A stretch of 64,000 nt of DNA, taken from Hofstenia miamia. Lineage: Eukaryota > Xenacoelomorpha > Acoela. The notes below the pieces were generated by a model. That model saw only the letters and a program-made list of their open reading frames with translations. It made no database searches and was not told the origin of the DNA. The position numbers and the translations under genes are program-made. The DNA lies in assembly GCA_004352715.1 (NCBI GenBank), contig SCFE01000062.1:998196-1062195 (forward strand), in the 5' to 3' direction. Below, piece after piece: positions 33,929 through 45,259 of this stretch; position 1 is the stretch's first letter, and every line of letters begins with the position of its first letter.

Positions 33929-36900
33929 CGGATGAATATCAATATAGACAAAAAAGGTCCAAGTAAACTATGGAAGGATAAATGCATATCATTACACTAA
34001 CTCGTTTTTACTAACATGTCTATTAAAAGATGACTTATTAAATTTGTAATCAATGAATCTTGTATTAGTGCCATATTCTTAATGTAATTAATCTAGCAAC
34101 GCAAAAAAACCGTATTACATTCATTTAGAGATCCATATCTATATAGGTCTATAATGCTTGTCCATAATAGAGCATAAATGTACAATGAATGATTATTGGA
34201 CAATAGCGAGACTGAGCAATAATGAAGTTAAGCTACTATCTAGTATTAACGTTGAATTTTAAGAATTTCATCGCACAATTTCAACATCCACTAGAGTATT
34301 TTTTTGATAAGATGACATTTTTTGTTAAATTTATGCACTCTTCCCGCCTCCCTCTTAATTTCCCGTCTCTCCGTGACATTGAAGTAAGCGTATAGTATTT
34401 CCATGCCAACCACAATACTAGTACTATTTAAAAGTAACGCACCTTGCAACTTTCTCCTATATCGATATTCACATTCGATGTAGACTGAAGATTCCGAATA
34501 TCGGTGAGTAAATCTCTGGAAAAGAATTCGTCCACCTAATGTACAAGCAATGAAAATACTGTATTATTTAAATAATCTTGGAATTATATTCATACATATT
34601 AAATTTGGAAAGATCTTAAAAATCGAAATTTTGAAATCCATGTTCTTATCTAGCAAAATAGTTAGATTCCAGAATTTATTTGACAATATATATATATATA
34701 TATATATACATTTTAGATGATGCTAATTTCAGCTAGCCTCTAAAAAATTTTATTCCTTAAAAGAGAAGCCCTAAACATAAAACTTCAGAACACTGCACAG
34801 TTTGTACAATTTCATTTCTTTGGCAAACGGGAAGTTGGCGAGCTTTGGAGAACTACGGTGTAAATGTTGGCTAATGCAAGCATAAAAATAAATTAACGCA
34901 TTATTTTCGAACAATTAAAAATTAATAATTTTTTCCAATCAAATTCAAAATTCATGAAAAGTTTAGTAAACCAAAGTTTGAAAAAAAGAGGAATAGGAAG
35001 CCTTGGATTACCTAGTCCTCTTTGTTAAAAAATTCTCTAAGCCAGGTTCTGCTAATTAAAAAGAAAAAACTTAAAATTAAGAATTTCGATTTCCACATAA
35101 ATTACTGGAAATTTGCTACAAATTCGAAAATGGAGTGATTATGTAAGTTTCCTCAATTAATTAAATTAGAGCTGGAACAAGAATCGCATTTCAATAAGAT
35201 TTGAACTGACCAAACATACTTCAATAGTTTAAAACCATCTCAAAGGAAATGATTAGAAGTGGCGTTCAATTCAATAGAGAATTGGGGAATCGATTCATTA
35301 CGGATATCAAATCTGCTACCAAAATTTACAACATCATTAAAATTAATTAAGCTGATAGAAACACTCAAAATAATTTGGAATGATATTCTACAACTTTGAG
35401 AAGTCTAAAAAGGATTTACAACAGATATCAACGGCTTACATTGAAATGCGGTCTTGAGATGAGGAGTGTAAAATGGTTGACATTTTCTGAAAATATCTTA
35501 GAAACATCATGTGGCTTGGAGATCGGGCGCCCATTAATCTGAATAATTGCATCGCCTTTCGAAAGATTAGGACAACGCGAGGCAATACTATTGTCTTGGA
35601 TGTTGCTGATAAAAACGGTTTCTTCAGGTCCCAAACAAATTGTAAGACCCAGCCGTTCATTGGTATTTTGGCGTGATAATTTGACTTCCTAAACAGTTAA
35701 TTATAAGTCGTCAATTTAACCTACTAATTTACCGGAGGTTATTCTTTAATGAATACATTTACTAAAAACTAAGACAATTAAATAGGATTTCCAAATTGTT
35801 AACCAACAATATTGAACAGCTATTAAAGTAGAATTCCCCTTAAAATTTGATGGACAGAGCTGACAACTCAATGCTTATCCATTTTTTAACGTCAATATGA
35901 AATGTCAGTCTGAATGGATTATATATTAATATGTAAATAAAGCATGTTTCAGTTATAAAATTGAATCAGAAAACATATTTAGCCAATGACTGTTTCATTC
36001 CACTCGATAGCCACTAATTTCTTAAACAACAGATGCGATGCATACATTACGGTCATTGTAAAACTAGTTCGCTGATACAATAATTAAATGACAAACCTCA
36101 TAGTGAACATCCAAAGGTCTGAAGCCTTCTGTGAGCATTAAGTCCCCGAAGTCAAGATCTTGCAATCCCACACTTTCCAGATCAGTAAGCGAGGGTAACG
36201 ATAGTAGATCAGGAAAGCTAAAGGAAAGTTTATAACAAAGCACAAAATATATCAAATTAACACTCGTTCAATTAAGTAATTAGAAAGGCGGCTTCGGGCT
36301 TTGGATTGTGAAAGATAAAAGTAAATTAATTAGGTTTCCGTCACGAGTTATTAGACTTAAATAAATTACTTCCTTTACCAGGTATCAAGTGAAATAGGAG
36401 TCAGCATAATAACTGAAAATATTAATATAACATTCCTAATGTTTAAAACTACTTTTGATGAATTAATTGAACTGCGACTCTAATATATAAAGATTAAAGC
36501 TTAAAGTAAAATTAAACCAAGGCTCAAATTTATACAGAGGTTTACATTCAAAACCGTACAAAGTTAAACATCTACAATAGTTCAGTGGTTAATCACAAAA
36601 TAGAACAAAAATGATATATTAGTAGCAGCAAAGATTTAAATATCATATATATATATACATTTATATATATATATATATAATATCAATGTCAGCAAATTAC
36701 AAAACAGGAGTTACAACTTCAAGAGCAATATAATATCAATAGACTGATTGCATATAAAGTGTCTATACTGAAAATGCTATAAATGTGTACATAAGATAAA
36801 TATTTTCATCATTATGAAGTAGATATTCTCCTTAAAATGGGTCACCATAAAAATGATTTAGTCGCCGATTTTCCATTTACACTAAAAATTAAGCTTAATG

Positions 36901-39900
36901 ATTGGATATAAAAATTTTTCTGAGCTTTATGTTTGTATTACAAAATAGAAAATGCACAATGCATGCAGTCAGCCTACCGATTTCAGTTTATGGAATTCCA
37001 AAAAGTGTGAATTCTGTATATTACTAATGTCTTAAGAATAATTGATTAAATGGCTAAGATTTGTTGTAAACAATCAATGTGTGCACATTACGGAACGGGA
37101 AAAAATTAAAATGAAATTATGCATTATTGGCTAATAACAAAATGAAAATTAAGTAGTACATCAAAATTACATTTCACATCTATTGATTATAAAAATTGAT
37201 TGACAAGCTATGTCGGTAAAATCATCGAATAAAATATCAACAGACAGAAACTGTTGTTAAATATAAATACAGCCTCTCTCCTACTAAAAACATTGTCAGT
37301 ACACGTCTACACAAAGTAAACATGAAGCTTAGTGCTAATATCAGGTAATCTTTGTGATTGACAATGTCAGGCAAGGTGGTTTGTGTACACGAGGATGTCG
37401 AAACATATTACACACGAGCACATCTAATTCATTGGGGTGAGAACGAAACTTTAATTACATGAGCAAAGCAAACAGGAAATGAGAAGCAATGGGAACGGAA
37501 CTATAACTGGCATCTGAACAAGGGCTTGATTCGGATCAGCCTATGAACATAAATCGAAATACTTAAATCTAAACCAGATTCGAACTTTAGAAAATTACAT
37601 CCGGCGTCATATGAAATAACTATTAAACCATTATGTTGCAAGACTTGAACTATTACTAGTTCTTGCAAGAACGTCAAATTGTCAGTAAAATGTAATACAA
37701 ACCCATTGGGATAATCGAGTTCAAGGTCAGTTTGTGTGGAGAAATCTCGTTTGGATTCGTGTGACTTTGAAAAGAGTGGTTCTTCGCGTAGAATCTTTAA
37801 CTGAACTAATGAAGTAGCAGATTTGAAGGCTTCTACGGCTTCTTCATGTGTTGCCTTTCTCAAATCAATCCCATTAACCTAAATTATAAACTTAACATCA
37901 AACTTGACCTCATTATACAAAAATTCGAACACTAACAATAGTTGATTATCGATACACACATTTATAAATGGTTATTTAAAAACGTCATTATGCATATATG
38001 TGAAGAAGCATCAAGATTTACAAGTAAGCATTGGAGGTATACTTGCTTAACGAAATATAGGGATTAATCTGGAACAATTGAATTCAAAAATAAGTAAGCG
38101 ATATCTCAACAATTTTAGCAACATCGAAAATTTACGGAAATATTCTAAAAATAGAATTATTAAACACATCTTTAATATAGAGGTGTATTGAAAGAAAGAA
38201 GAACTGCAAAGCTTGTTTCCAGGACTAAAAATACAAAATTGAGCTGACGTATTAGAGAATGCCACGTTTTAGTATTTACAAACAATAGAAAAATTAGATG
38301 ATCGCAAAAATCGCAATTACGTTGATTAAATTGATCGGAAGAATCGGGGGATGGGCGTTAAGAAATAATTAAAGACAAGTGGTGAATAACGACAATCAAA
38401 TGGAATTATTCATCAACAGGCATTTAAGCATTAATAAAAATGAAATGCTGGTTTGATTGACAGATGTCTTGTTCTGAAATGAATGCTTCCCGTGGGAATC
38501 CTGAGTCACGCTTCAGTTTATGTGATTAATAGAACGGCCTTGAGCGACAAAACCACGTACGTCTCCCACAGTCGTATGAGCTCATAGCTTCCCAGGGTTA
38601 AGAATAATTGACAATCACAATCTTGTATTCGTTATGACACATCAAGGTAATTAATCCACTATAAAATCGATTGTAGAACTAAAGAACTCACAAAGACAAA
38701 TGTAAAACGCAAACTTGACAATTTTCTAGCCATGCAATAGATTTCATAAGAATCTATTACTAGACGATGCTAGAATTTGGCTGGAAGAGTTTAAAGGATT
38801 ACTGGAAAGATAATAACGCTGGCACGTCATATGTTGGAGGCCCGAATAAGGGTCTACGTGAATAAGAAAAATGCAGTGATTGAAAACCTACTGTACTCCA
38901 TTATACATAATTGGGCTCTCCAGGGGGTTTGGTAAAATGAAAAAACCCTTGATAACAATCAGAATAAAGATCTAGTAGAAATCAAAAATCATATGAACTC
39001 AATACTACCCCCGCCTTACAAAACATATATAGATGCGTGTTACATTAGTTTAATCTAAAAACTATGGACAATAACTGAAATTAAAAAAATGGGTTCAACA
39101 GGGCATCAGATGCGCTGTCACCCATTTAAGCTTGTTAAAAATCTTTAAAAATGTTTTAAAAAGTACCTATATAAATAATCCAAGTAGTACAAGTGCTCTT
39201 CATATGTAAACTAAAAGGTAATTCGAAAGCAAAAATTTCAAAAATAAACAAATCAACCACAAGTCTATTTTTGCAAATGCCAAAATAATATAACTATTGT
39301 TTCAAGACCGCAGTTAATAAACAAATTCCCAACAAAAACTGTAATCGACTGTTGCTAACACAGGAAGTCGAACGGAAAACAGGAAAACGCGTAGGAATCC
39401 GCTAATCCAGCGCTATCAAATCAATGGTCAATGTAAAGATTTATGGGGGAAAGTCAACAAGCTTTGAGTGTTGGAGGCCTCTTTATCAAACCTTTCAATA
39501 AATTAATTTACGGAAGAATATAAAAGCAAACAAATCAACTGGACTTCACAGTGGAAGCATTAACAACCGCGTAAATCAAGGCACGTCAAAGCGGAATGGA
39601 ATTCAACGCATGAACAGTTCATTTCACGGGATACCATGCGTGTTTGTCAACTAACATAAACAAGAGTCCATTTCTGCAAACACTCATTCAAGCTCATAAT
39701 CTTATAAATACTTCCAGCCAAATTCTCTGAATGCAATCATAAGCTTATTTAAAAATTGAATTCACTATATTCAAAATATCCAGATATGCGGCAAACCAAC
39801 AACTTGAAAGCTTACGGATAGGTAACGAACTGATTATAAAAAATTACTGCGACGGCTAGAAAACTGACGCTTTTAAGAGCAGTACACAGAGCTCAAAATA

Positions 39901-42900
39901 TCGTCGGCCTTAAATTATTTACTTACGAACCAAAAAAAAGACCTAAAAAGTTGGAACGATTTCATCACTGGTATTTATAAGCCAAATACTGGAAATTTTA
40001 AACTCCTTAAAAAATTGCAAATGCTATGCACTTCTAAAGATTTTCTCTAAGATTTCAAAAAATTAGATGGGTGTATGTAAGATTGTAAAACGAAATATTC
40101 TGAATTAGTTGCAACATAGTGAATAGTACTTAAAAAGGTAATTTAAAACATAAGTGTCTAGTCTTCTCAAGAAGCTATTGGTAAGTTAGAGACATAAATT
40201 GAATATAGCAGAGCGTAAATTCGTGAACTGGAAAATTTGCAAACGAATAATTTTAGAATATTGGAGAAAACTTGAGATCATATACAACTTGACAGTTCAT
40301 GTAATTAACTCAAAAATGAGCGATGGCATAAGGCGGAATAGTGAATCAATAAAAAAGAAGCGACACCTTCAAATTAACAAACTTACGACAAGTAATCTAA
40401 TTAAGATAGACAGTGCTAATTTAGGAACAATACATCAAATAAATTGAATCTTGGTAAAACATTGCTCACCTCCTGAATTATATCATTCGCACGTAGCGCG
40501 ACGTTGCTGTCTTTAATTGGGTCGAAAATCTTTGCAATGAAGATAGGAGATGAAACTTTGTCCTAAAATGAAAAAAATTAGCATAATTAATAATACTAAA
40601 CATAGATAATGGCAGATTAGTAAATGAAGTGGAAAAATATTAACATGATAATGAGAAATAGGAAGACGAATTTTAAATATTTTCCTACGTTGACATTTCA
40701 GTATTAAAACTAGAGCCCGACGCCACGCCGGCGGAGCCGCCGCCGCTGATTTCCATCGGCGTACAACGTTCATATTGTGATTTAATTTAAGTAGGACTTT
40801 TCATAACAGAATGTTATGAGAGTAACGTGACTGACTGAAAAAATTGATACACACAAAAATGTTTGGTTTATATATGCCTATATACACACCGTAACTGTAG
40901 CTTCATGCATGTGCATTCGGTGAGTGGGCCTGTAAGATACGGGTATAAGCCTATTCAGGCAATTTTTTAATCAAATTTAATCATTTTTAGCATTCGTGAT
41001 ATACGCCGCTGCCGATGGATTTTGCTGGCTTCGCCGCAGCCGATGAATTTATTATCGGCGTCGGGCTCTAATTAAAACCTTGAAAGGCAACTCTTCCGAA
41101 ATTGAATTCATTATAATGATACACTTTCACTGTAATAGAAACCATCAAACTATCAATTGCCTCCGAATAATTCTGATACAGTAATCAAATCGAGACGCCA
41201 AAGGTGTAAATGTGTATACAGTCGCAAAGATCAAAGATAACTAAGCATGCCGCAAACGAAATCCATATTGGATTTACAGTATTTTGGAAAATTAAGTCAA
41301 TTGTGCCAGAAGCATTGTAATAATTCCTAAAGAAAACATTTACCGTTTTGCCACCTGCAATACTGAAGCCAAGAGTGCCGTTTTCGTGCCTGGAAAACGA
41401 TACATCAAACGTCTCAGACTTCGATGAAGAAAAATGCACCTAAAGTTTAACAATATTACATGATAGAAACCTTGAAACATAAGACATGAATTACTTATGA
41501 TGATCAAGCTCAATGACAACTGGCGTCCTCATCATGACTTCATACTAATGGGGTTTGCAAACTCTTATACTGTAATTTAAGACAAACTTTGAAAATTCAA
41601 TAATCCGAACTTTAAGTTTTCCGATTAATACAAAACATGAAAGTAATGATATAGTACTGACTACTAGGGTCTTTGAGACCAAGAATTTATTGGTCAGAGG
41701 CGATCCCTAATTTATTTTGGTCATATGATGCCAACACTCTCAAAAATGGTTCACATATTATACTTGTCCCAAACAGGATCTACTTCAAGGGGACAAGATG
41801 GTCCCGAGAAACCCTACTAACAACGGCAATCAAAAAACAGGTTGTGCTCAACTAATAATTGAACAAAATTAAATAAGCGGGTGTGGAGTGAAAACATGAC
41901 TGTTAGTTGGTTAGTATTTGATAGAACAAAGTAAAGTTTTACTGCCAAAAATTGAAAAAAATCAATTCAAGAGTTTTTTTCGTTCTTTAGACGAATCATT
42001 ATTTTATGAATGACAGTATGGCAAAATGGAGAAATTAGGTCATTCATTAAATGAGATTTTATTCAATTGCTATTCACAAACACTTTAAACAGGAAATCTA
42101 GACAGCTGAGTGAAAAATATCGATTTAGTAAAACACCACCAGCAACCAGCTTTCCATTGACACACGGAATTTAGATGAAAATTTCATTAATTGTTATGCA
42201 AGCACACTACGTTTTTGAAATTTTACTAGAGTTGAAAAAATGAAAATTACAATGGAAATGAAATTATAACACTCTATTTCTTAACCTTTATCGTAAATTT
42301 GTTCATATTTATTCAACAAATTCAGTCGTGAGATTTGGCAGGCAAACAAACGAAATCTGTACTTAATTGCTTTATGAGGTAGACGAAATCAAAGTGAAGG
42401 TCTTCGATTCCTTTAAAATATATTAAACAGCCAATGACAATACAAGAATTTCAAACGTGTACACAATGGATAATTTCTAATATAGGACATGCAAAATACT
42501 CAATTTTTCAGATTAGCTAAAAGTAATGTGCAGGTATTATAAGCAAACAGAAACTTTCAGCTTTGGGTTATTCTTCGACATCGGCAGTAACTTATAACTT
42601 TTCAAGCTTGATGCAAGAAAGATGATGCATTCATCTAAAACTCCACTCTCAACTTAATACAACTATTAAAACAGTTGAGTGTCCAAAGCATTGGCATCCA
42701 AACGCTCTAAAAGTCAATGGCCCAACAAACGAATGCAGTTCAATTAGCTCACAAATTCTATAAGGCCGGAATTTAGTATTCGAGATACCCATTTAACTTT
42801 GTTGACTGCACTGGTACTGAAATATAAGCCTTATAAAGTGAAGAATTAGGTATCCTTAGGATAGTGAAACTATATAACTGATTATAATAAAAAATTTGTC

Positions 42901-45250
42901 AAAAACGAAAATATTATTGAATCTGTACACATACATAAACATAAGAATGCCAGAAATTGGATAGAACTCCCAGGTGGAATCAGGAGTAAAATTGTATTAA
43001 AAACTATTAAAATATTCCAGGGTAGACAAAATAAAAATGATCAATTGTAGGATTGTTGGAATATTAAAGAATACAGTCATTCAAAAAGGCTAGGTATTAA
43101 CCTATGTGCATGCACATGGCGTGATTTTGAAAATTTGTGCAGTTAATTTACCAAAGCAAGTACCCCATTCAGCACATTCACGTATGGGATAGGTATCAAT
43201 AGACCAAATTTATGAAAATTATATGATCTGAAAAATTTGGCATGACTGTACATGTGGCACCTAATTAATGTGAGATTTCCAACCATGCAGCATCAATATA
43301 ATAACATAAAGATAAAAATAGCATATGATCAATGATTTCACGCAAAGCTCAATAAGATTTCAACGTGTGAAAATGTAATCTTCAAGCATGGCTTTGCAAA
43401 GTAAATATTATGTTTTACTCCAGCAGTCAATGCACTAACTATTTCGTTTTGGCATTATAAAAACAAAATAAGAAAAGAAATGTATGGGAAGAAAACAGCC
43501 TTTGAGATGTATTCCGAATAAATGTCGAACAGGATTAGTGAAAAGCACCGACAAAGAGAATTATTGATAATTTCAGAGGAACACATGTTCAACGTATTTG
43601 ACATACAAAACTAGAAATATTAATTCGAATAATCTATTAAACCAGTTGAAATTTCTAGCTGGGGTAAGAATTTGCAATTTGCATACATAGTTATCTACGT
43701 AAATAATAAAAAAGCGTTTGGTGTGCTGTATTTGAAAATGGGTGACTTTTAGAAAACAATTTTTTTAATCTGAAATGATTCTTAAATGCTTATACAATAA
43801 TTACGTTGAACTTGTTGTTTTGGCTATGAAAAAAAACTATTTAAATTTTAAAAATTAAGACACGATTCTTACAACAAATTATAAAGTAGAAATGCATGGA
43901 ATAAACTGTTTTTGCATGAGTTTACTTTAAACACAATTCATGAACAACCGAAGTTAATTGAATCTCCTAAAGGAATGTCCACAATACACATTTACTCACA
44001 CTCACTGCTGTGCATTTATGGGGATAACGTCTTGAGGCAATAAGCGAAATGATTTTGTAAATATCGCTGCTTATTTGCATTAGTAACATTGCTAAAAACA
44101 TGCTCACAAAACTTGTAATGAGTAATATATTCAACACAGCGTGTTTTTCAAAACGCGCTCGATTCTGCCACCCACGTAGAAGAGTTAAAATATTAATTAA
44201 CTCTCGTGACTTTCTAGTAGTAGTAAACAACACTACGTTTCATTGATTGAAATTATTACGGCGCGGCATGTGACTTAATTAATTCTAATCGATAGTAATA
44301 GAGTGATTTGCTCAACACGTAAAACGTAATGTGATAAAATCGCAATTCGCTGAGCATTGACCTGAAAATGACGGATTTGCGACTGCATTTCGCACAATGG
44401 GGAGTAGTTGGAGAGAAACAATTTGTTTACACCGCATTTGTTAAGGTCAACGAGTACCAGATTATGCTGAGCATTGACATATAATATTGTTTCCCTTGAT
44501 TACCAAGGTACAGATCTTACAGAATTTTAGAAAGTAACATTTCTAAAATACACCTTACAAGTAAAAAAATTATTGCAATCGAATATCTTTAAAGAAATGT
44601 GTTGGACTTTTTATATTTTAAAGGAAAAGCGCAAATTATTTTCTAAAAATTGTTACACTGGTGAGAATAAATATTACTTAAATTCTTACTTTGTTATTAT
44701 GGCTTGAAATTTGATCAAAAAGATTTTGCATTTCACCAATTTTCCGCTGAAACTTGAGAGACTGTCGATGCATCTCGGATTGCATTCCGGATATTTTCTG
44801 AAGAAGCACCTTTTCTCGCTTTGTGAACTGATTCTTCTGTCGCTTCATCTGGCAGTGAAGTGACTCAGATGTGGACTTATGTTGCGAACAAACCTTCGAT
44901 AAAGCTGATATGCAATCGTGCGGTTCATCCATGATAGGTAAATTGCATCCACGAGTACATAGCACTTGGCGACCAGTGCAAGTTTTATAATGATTCTGAA
45001 AGTTAGTTAATGTCATGTACTGGTTGCATTGTTCACATGGAAAAACAAATCCTGAAAGAGAACGATTCGATAATTGGAGAGAATTGATGTCAATTGCTCT
45101 GCTGCACACGCAGCATGTTTTATCATTGTTCATAATCCACGATAAGCAACTGTTGCAATAAACATGCCCGCATGGAGTGGTCACTGGGCTTTCCAAAACA
45201 CTTTTACATAAAGAGCACTCTAAATAATTTGACATGTGTAAAAACACCAT
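30787..45250 (-). CDS. PDZRN3-like: E3 ubiquitin ligase PDZRN3/PDZRN4-type, eight coding exons (whole gene)
   Basis: Join of 45250-44690, 41439-41344, 40562-40470, 37878-37703, 36217-36097, 35688-35440, 34535-34443 and 31731-30787, about 777 residues. Every junction is GT-AG and phases agree (all 0 except exon 4/5, which splits a Gly codon). Domains: RING-HC (12-49), TRAF-type zinc fingers (72-113), coiled coil (about 125-185), PDZ1 (about 196-284), PDZ2 (350-430), Ser/Asn-rich linker, and the PDZRN-specific C-terminal block (638-777) ending SVTTV, as in vertebrate PDZRN3/4. By family it ubiquitinates membrane and signalling proteins at cell junctions or synapses and scaffolds partners through PDZ domains. 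Human PDZRN3 is about 1066 residues; this one has a shorter linker and fewer zinc fingers. The start is uncertain. Confidence 0.93.
33575..33608. repeat. (TA)n microsatellite
   Basis: TA array immediately left of the hairpin-rich insert in PDZRN intron 7. Confidence 0.95.
33609..33720. repeat. Short hairpin-rich insert between two (TA)n tracts
   Basis: About 110 bp, GC-richer than its surroundings. It contains two adjacent hairpins: TAGCC/GGCTA (33665-33680) and the 8-bp stem GGTACAAA/TTTGTACC (33683-33712). It ends CAATTGCTCC next to TA repeats; a similar CCATTGCTCCC end next to TA repeats occurs on the minus strand near 46074-46091. It may be a short nonautonomous element using a TA tail. 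No A/B box promoter was identified. Confidence 0.45.
33721..33770. repeat. (TA)n microsatellite
   Basis: TA array right of the hairpin-rich insert. Confidence 0.95.
33889..33927. repeat. N plus (TA)n microsatellite
   Basis: A single N at 33889 precedes a TA array; the assembly is uncertain here. Confidence 0.85.
34443..34535 (-). CDS. PDZRN3-like: PDZRN exon 7
   Basis: A 93-bp exon encoding 31 residues that begin VDEFFSRDLLTDIRNLQ. The acceptor ACATTAG and donor GTGCGT keep phase 0 on both sides, joining ISRPHFN of PDZ2 to ATTNKIPLI of exon 8. The acidic DE-start with a following helix-like stretch corresponds to the segment after PDZ2 in vertebrate PDZRN3. Too short for standard ORF detection; found by splice logic. 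Confidence 0.8.
34536..35439 (-). other. PDZRN intron 6
   Basis: A 904-bp GT-AG intron (donor GTAAGC) holding a (TA)n run at 34687-34708. Confidence 0.85.
35440..35688 (-). CDS. PDZRN3-like: PDZRN exon 6: PDZ2
   Basis: A 249-bp exon (83 residues, phase 0/0) carrying the whole second PDZ domain. It has the carboxylate-binding loop RLGLTI, VFISNI, the central GDAIIQINGRPI and the alpha-B His409 in KPHDVSK, which predicts class I ligand preference. Acceptor TTTAG before GAAGTC, donor GTAAGC after CAT TTC AAT. Confidence 0.93.
35689..36096 (-). other. PDZRN intron 5
   Basis: A 408-bp GT-AG intron with donor GTTTGT; nothing else seen. Confidence 0.85.
36097..36217 (-). CDS. PDZRN3-like: PDZRN exon 5: PDZ1-PDZ2 linker
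   Basis: A 121-bp exon with one split-codon base plus 40 residues: FPDLLSLPSLTDLESVGLQ, then an acidic stretch and DVHYE. It reads straight into EVKLSRQNTNERLGL of exon 6, as the EEVDLYRMNSQDKLGL-type junction does in vertebrates. Acceptor TTTAG before CTTTCC; donor GTTTGT. Confidence 0.88.
36218..37702 (-). other. PDZRN intron 4
   Basis: A 1.5-kb GT-AG intron with donor GTTTGT after GG. It contains a (TA)n tract at 36645-36680 and no recognised gene. Confidence 0.85.
37703..37878 (-). CDS. PDZRN3-like: PDZRN exon 4: end of PDZ1 and TQTD motif
   Basis: A 176-bp exon (58 codons plus two bases). It starts VNGIDLRKATHEEAVEAFK, completing PDZ1 with the class I alpha-B residue His261, followed by VQLKILREEP. 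Then comes DFSTQTD (TQTD at 298-301), a motif also present at the same place in human PDZRN3. TQT-type motifs can bind dynein light chain LC8; that role here is inference. The 2-base overhang GG pairs with C of exon 5 to give Gly. Confidence 0.92.
37879..40469 (-). other. PDZRN intron 3
   Basis: A 2.6-kb GT-AG intron (donor GTGAGC). Nothing further recognised inside. Confidence 0.85.
40470..40562 (-). CDS. PDZRN3-like: PDZRN exon 3: middle of PDZ1
   Basis: A 93-bp exon (31 residues, phase 0/0): DKVSSPIFIAKIFDPI, then LRANDIIQE. This supplies the beta-C to beta-D region of PDZ1 between GTLGFSIAGGKT of exon 2 and VNGIDL of exon 4. Acceptor TTTTAG, donor GTGAGC. Too short for simple ORF calling. 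Confidence 0.92.
40711..41070. mobile_element. hAT-type MITE in PDZRN intron 2 (360 bp)
   Basis: Perfect 14-bp terminal inverted repeats TAGAGCCCGACGCC (40711-40724) and GGCGTCGGGCTCTA (41057-41070). Perfect 8-bp target duplication ATTAAAAC on both sides (40703-40710 and 41071-41078). Sub-terminal GC-rich words (GCCGCCGCCG, GCCGATGG) stand out from the AT-rich intron. The intact ends suggest a fairly recent insertion. Confidence 0.92.
41344..41439 (-). CDS. PDZRN3-like: PDZRN exon 2: start of PDZ1
   Basis: A 96-bp exon (32 residues, phase 0/0): VHFSSSKSETFDVSFSRHE, then the carboxylate-binding loop GTLGFSIAGGKT. Acceptor ACTTTAG before GTGCAT, donor GTAAAT after ACG. Joined to exon 3 it gives a standard PDZ N-terminal half. 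Confidence 0.92.
41440..44689 (-). other. PDZRN intron 1
   Basis: A 3.25-kb GT-AG intron (donor GTAAGA). No coding or repeat feature identified apart from AT-rich sequence. Confidence 0.85.
44690..45250 (-). CDS. PDZRN3-like: PDZRN exon 1: RING, TRAF-type zinc fingers, coiled coil
   Basis: 187 codons. C3HC4 RING: Cys12, Cys15, Cys27, His29, Cys32, Cys35, Cys46, Cys49 (ECSLC...TTPCGHVYCNSC...CCVC), with Trp38 in the E2-contact position. Next, C72xxC75...H87xxxC91 and C98xxxC102...H111xC113 form TRAF-like fingers, then a Lys/Gln-rich coiled coil (KREKVLLQKI...). Human PDZRN3 has more finger sequence here. Possible starts are ATG 45250 or ATG 45235. A good acceptor, TTTCTCTCAG, ends at 45269, so an upstream 5' exon may exist. 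Confidence 0.9.
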
Positions 45251-45259
45251 AATCAACAC

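Larger units (their letters stand above)
31732..34442 (-). other. PDZRN intron 7
   Basis: 2.7-kb intron with donor GTGCGT and acceptor TTTAG. It contains three long (TA)n tracts, a single N at 33889 and a hairpin-rich 112-bp insert (33609-33720). No coding sequence recognised. Confidence 0.85.
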
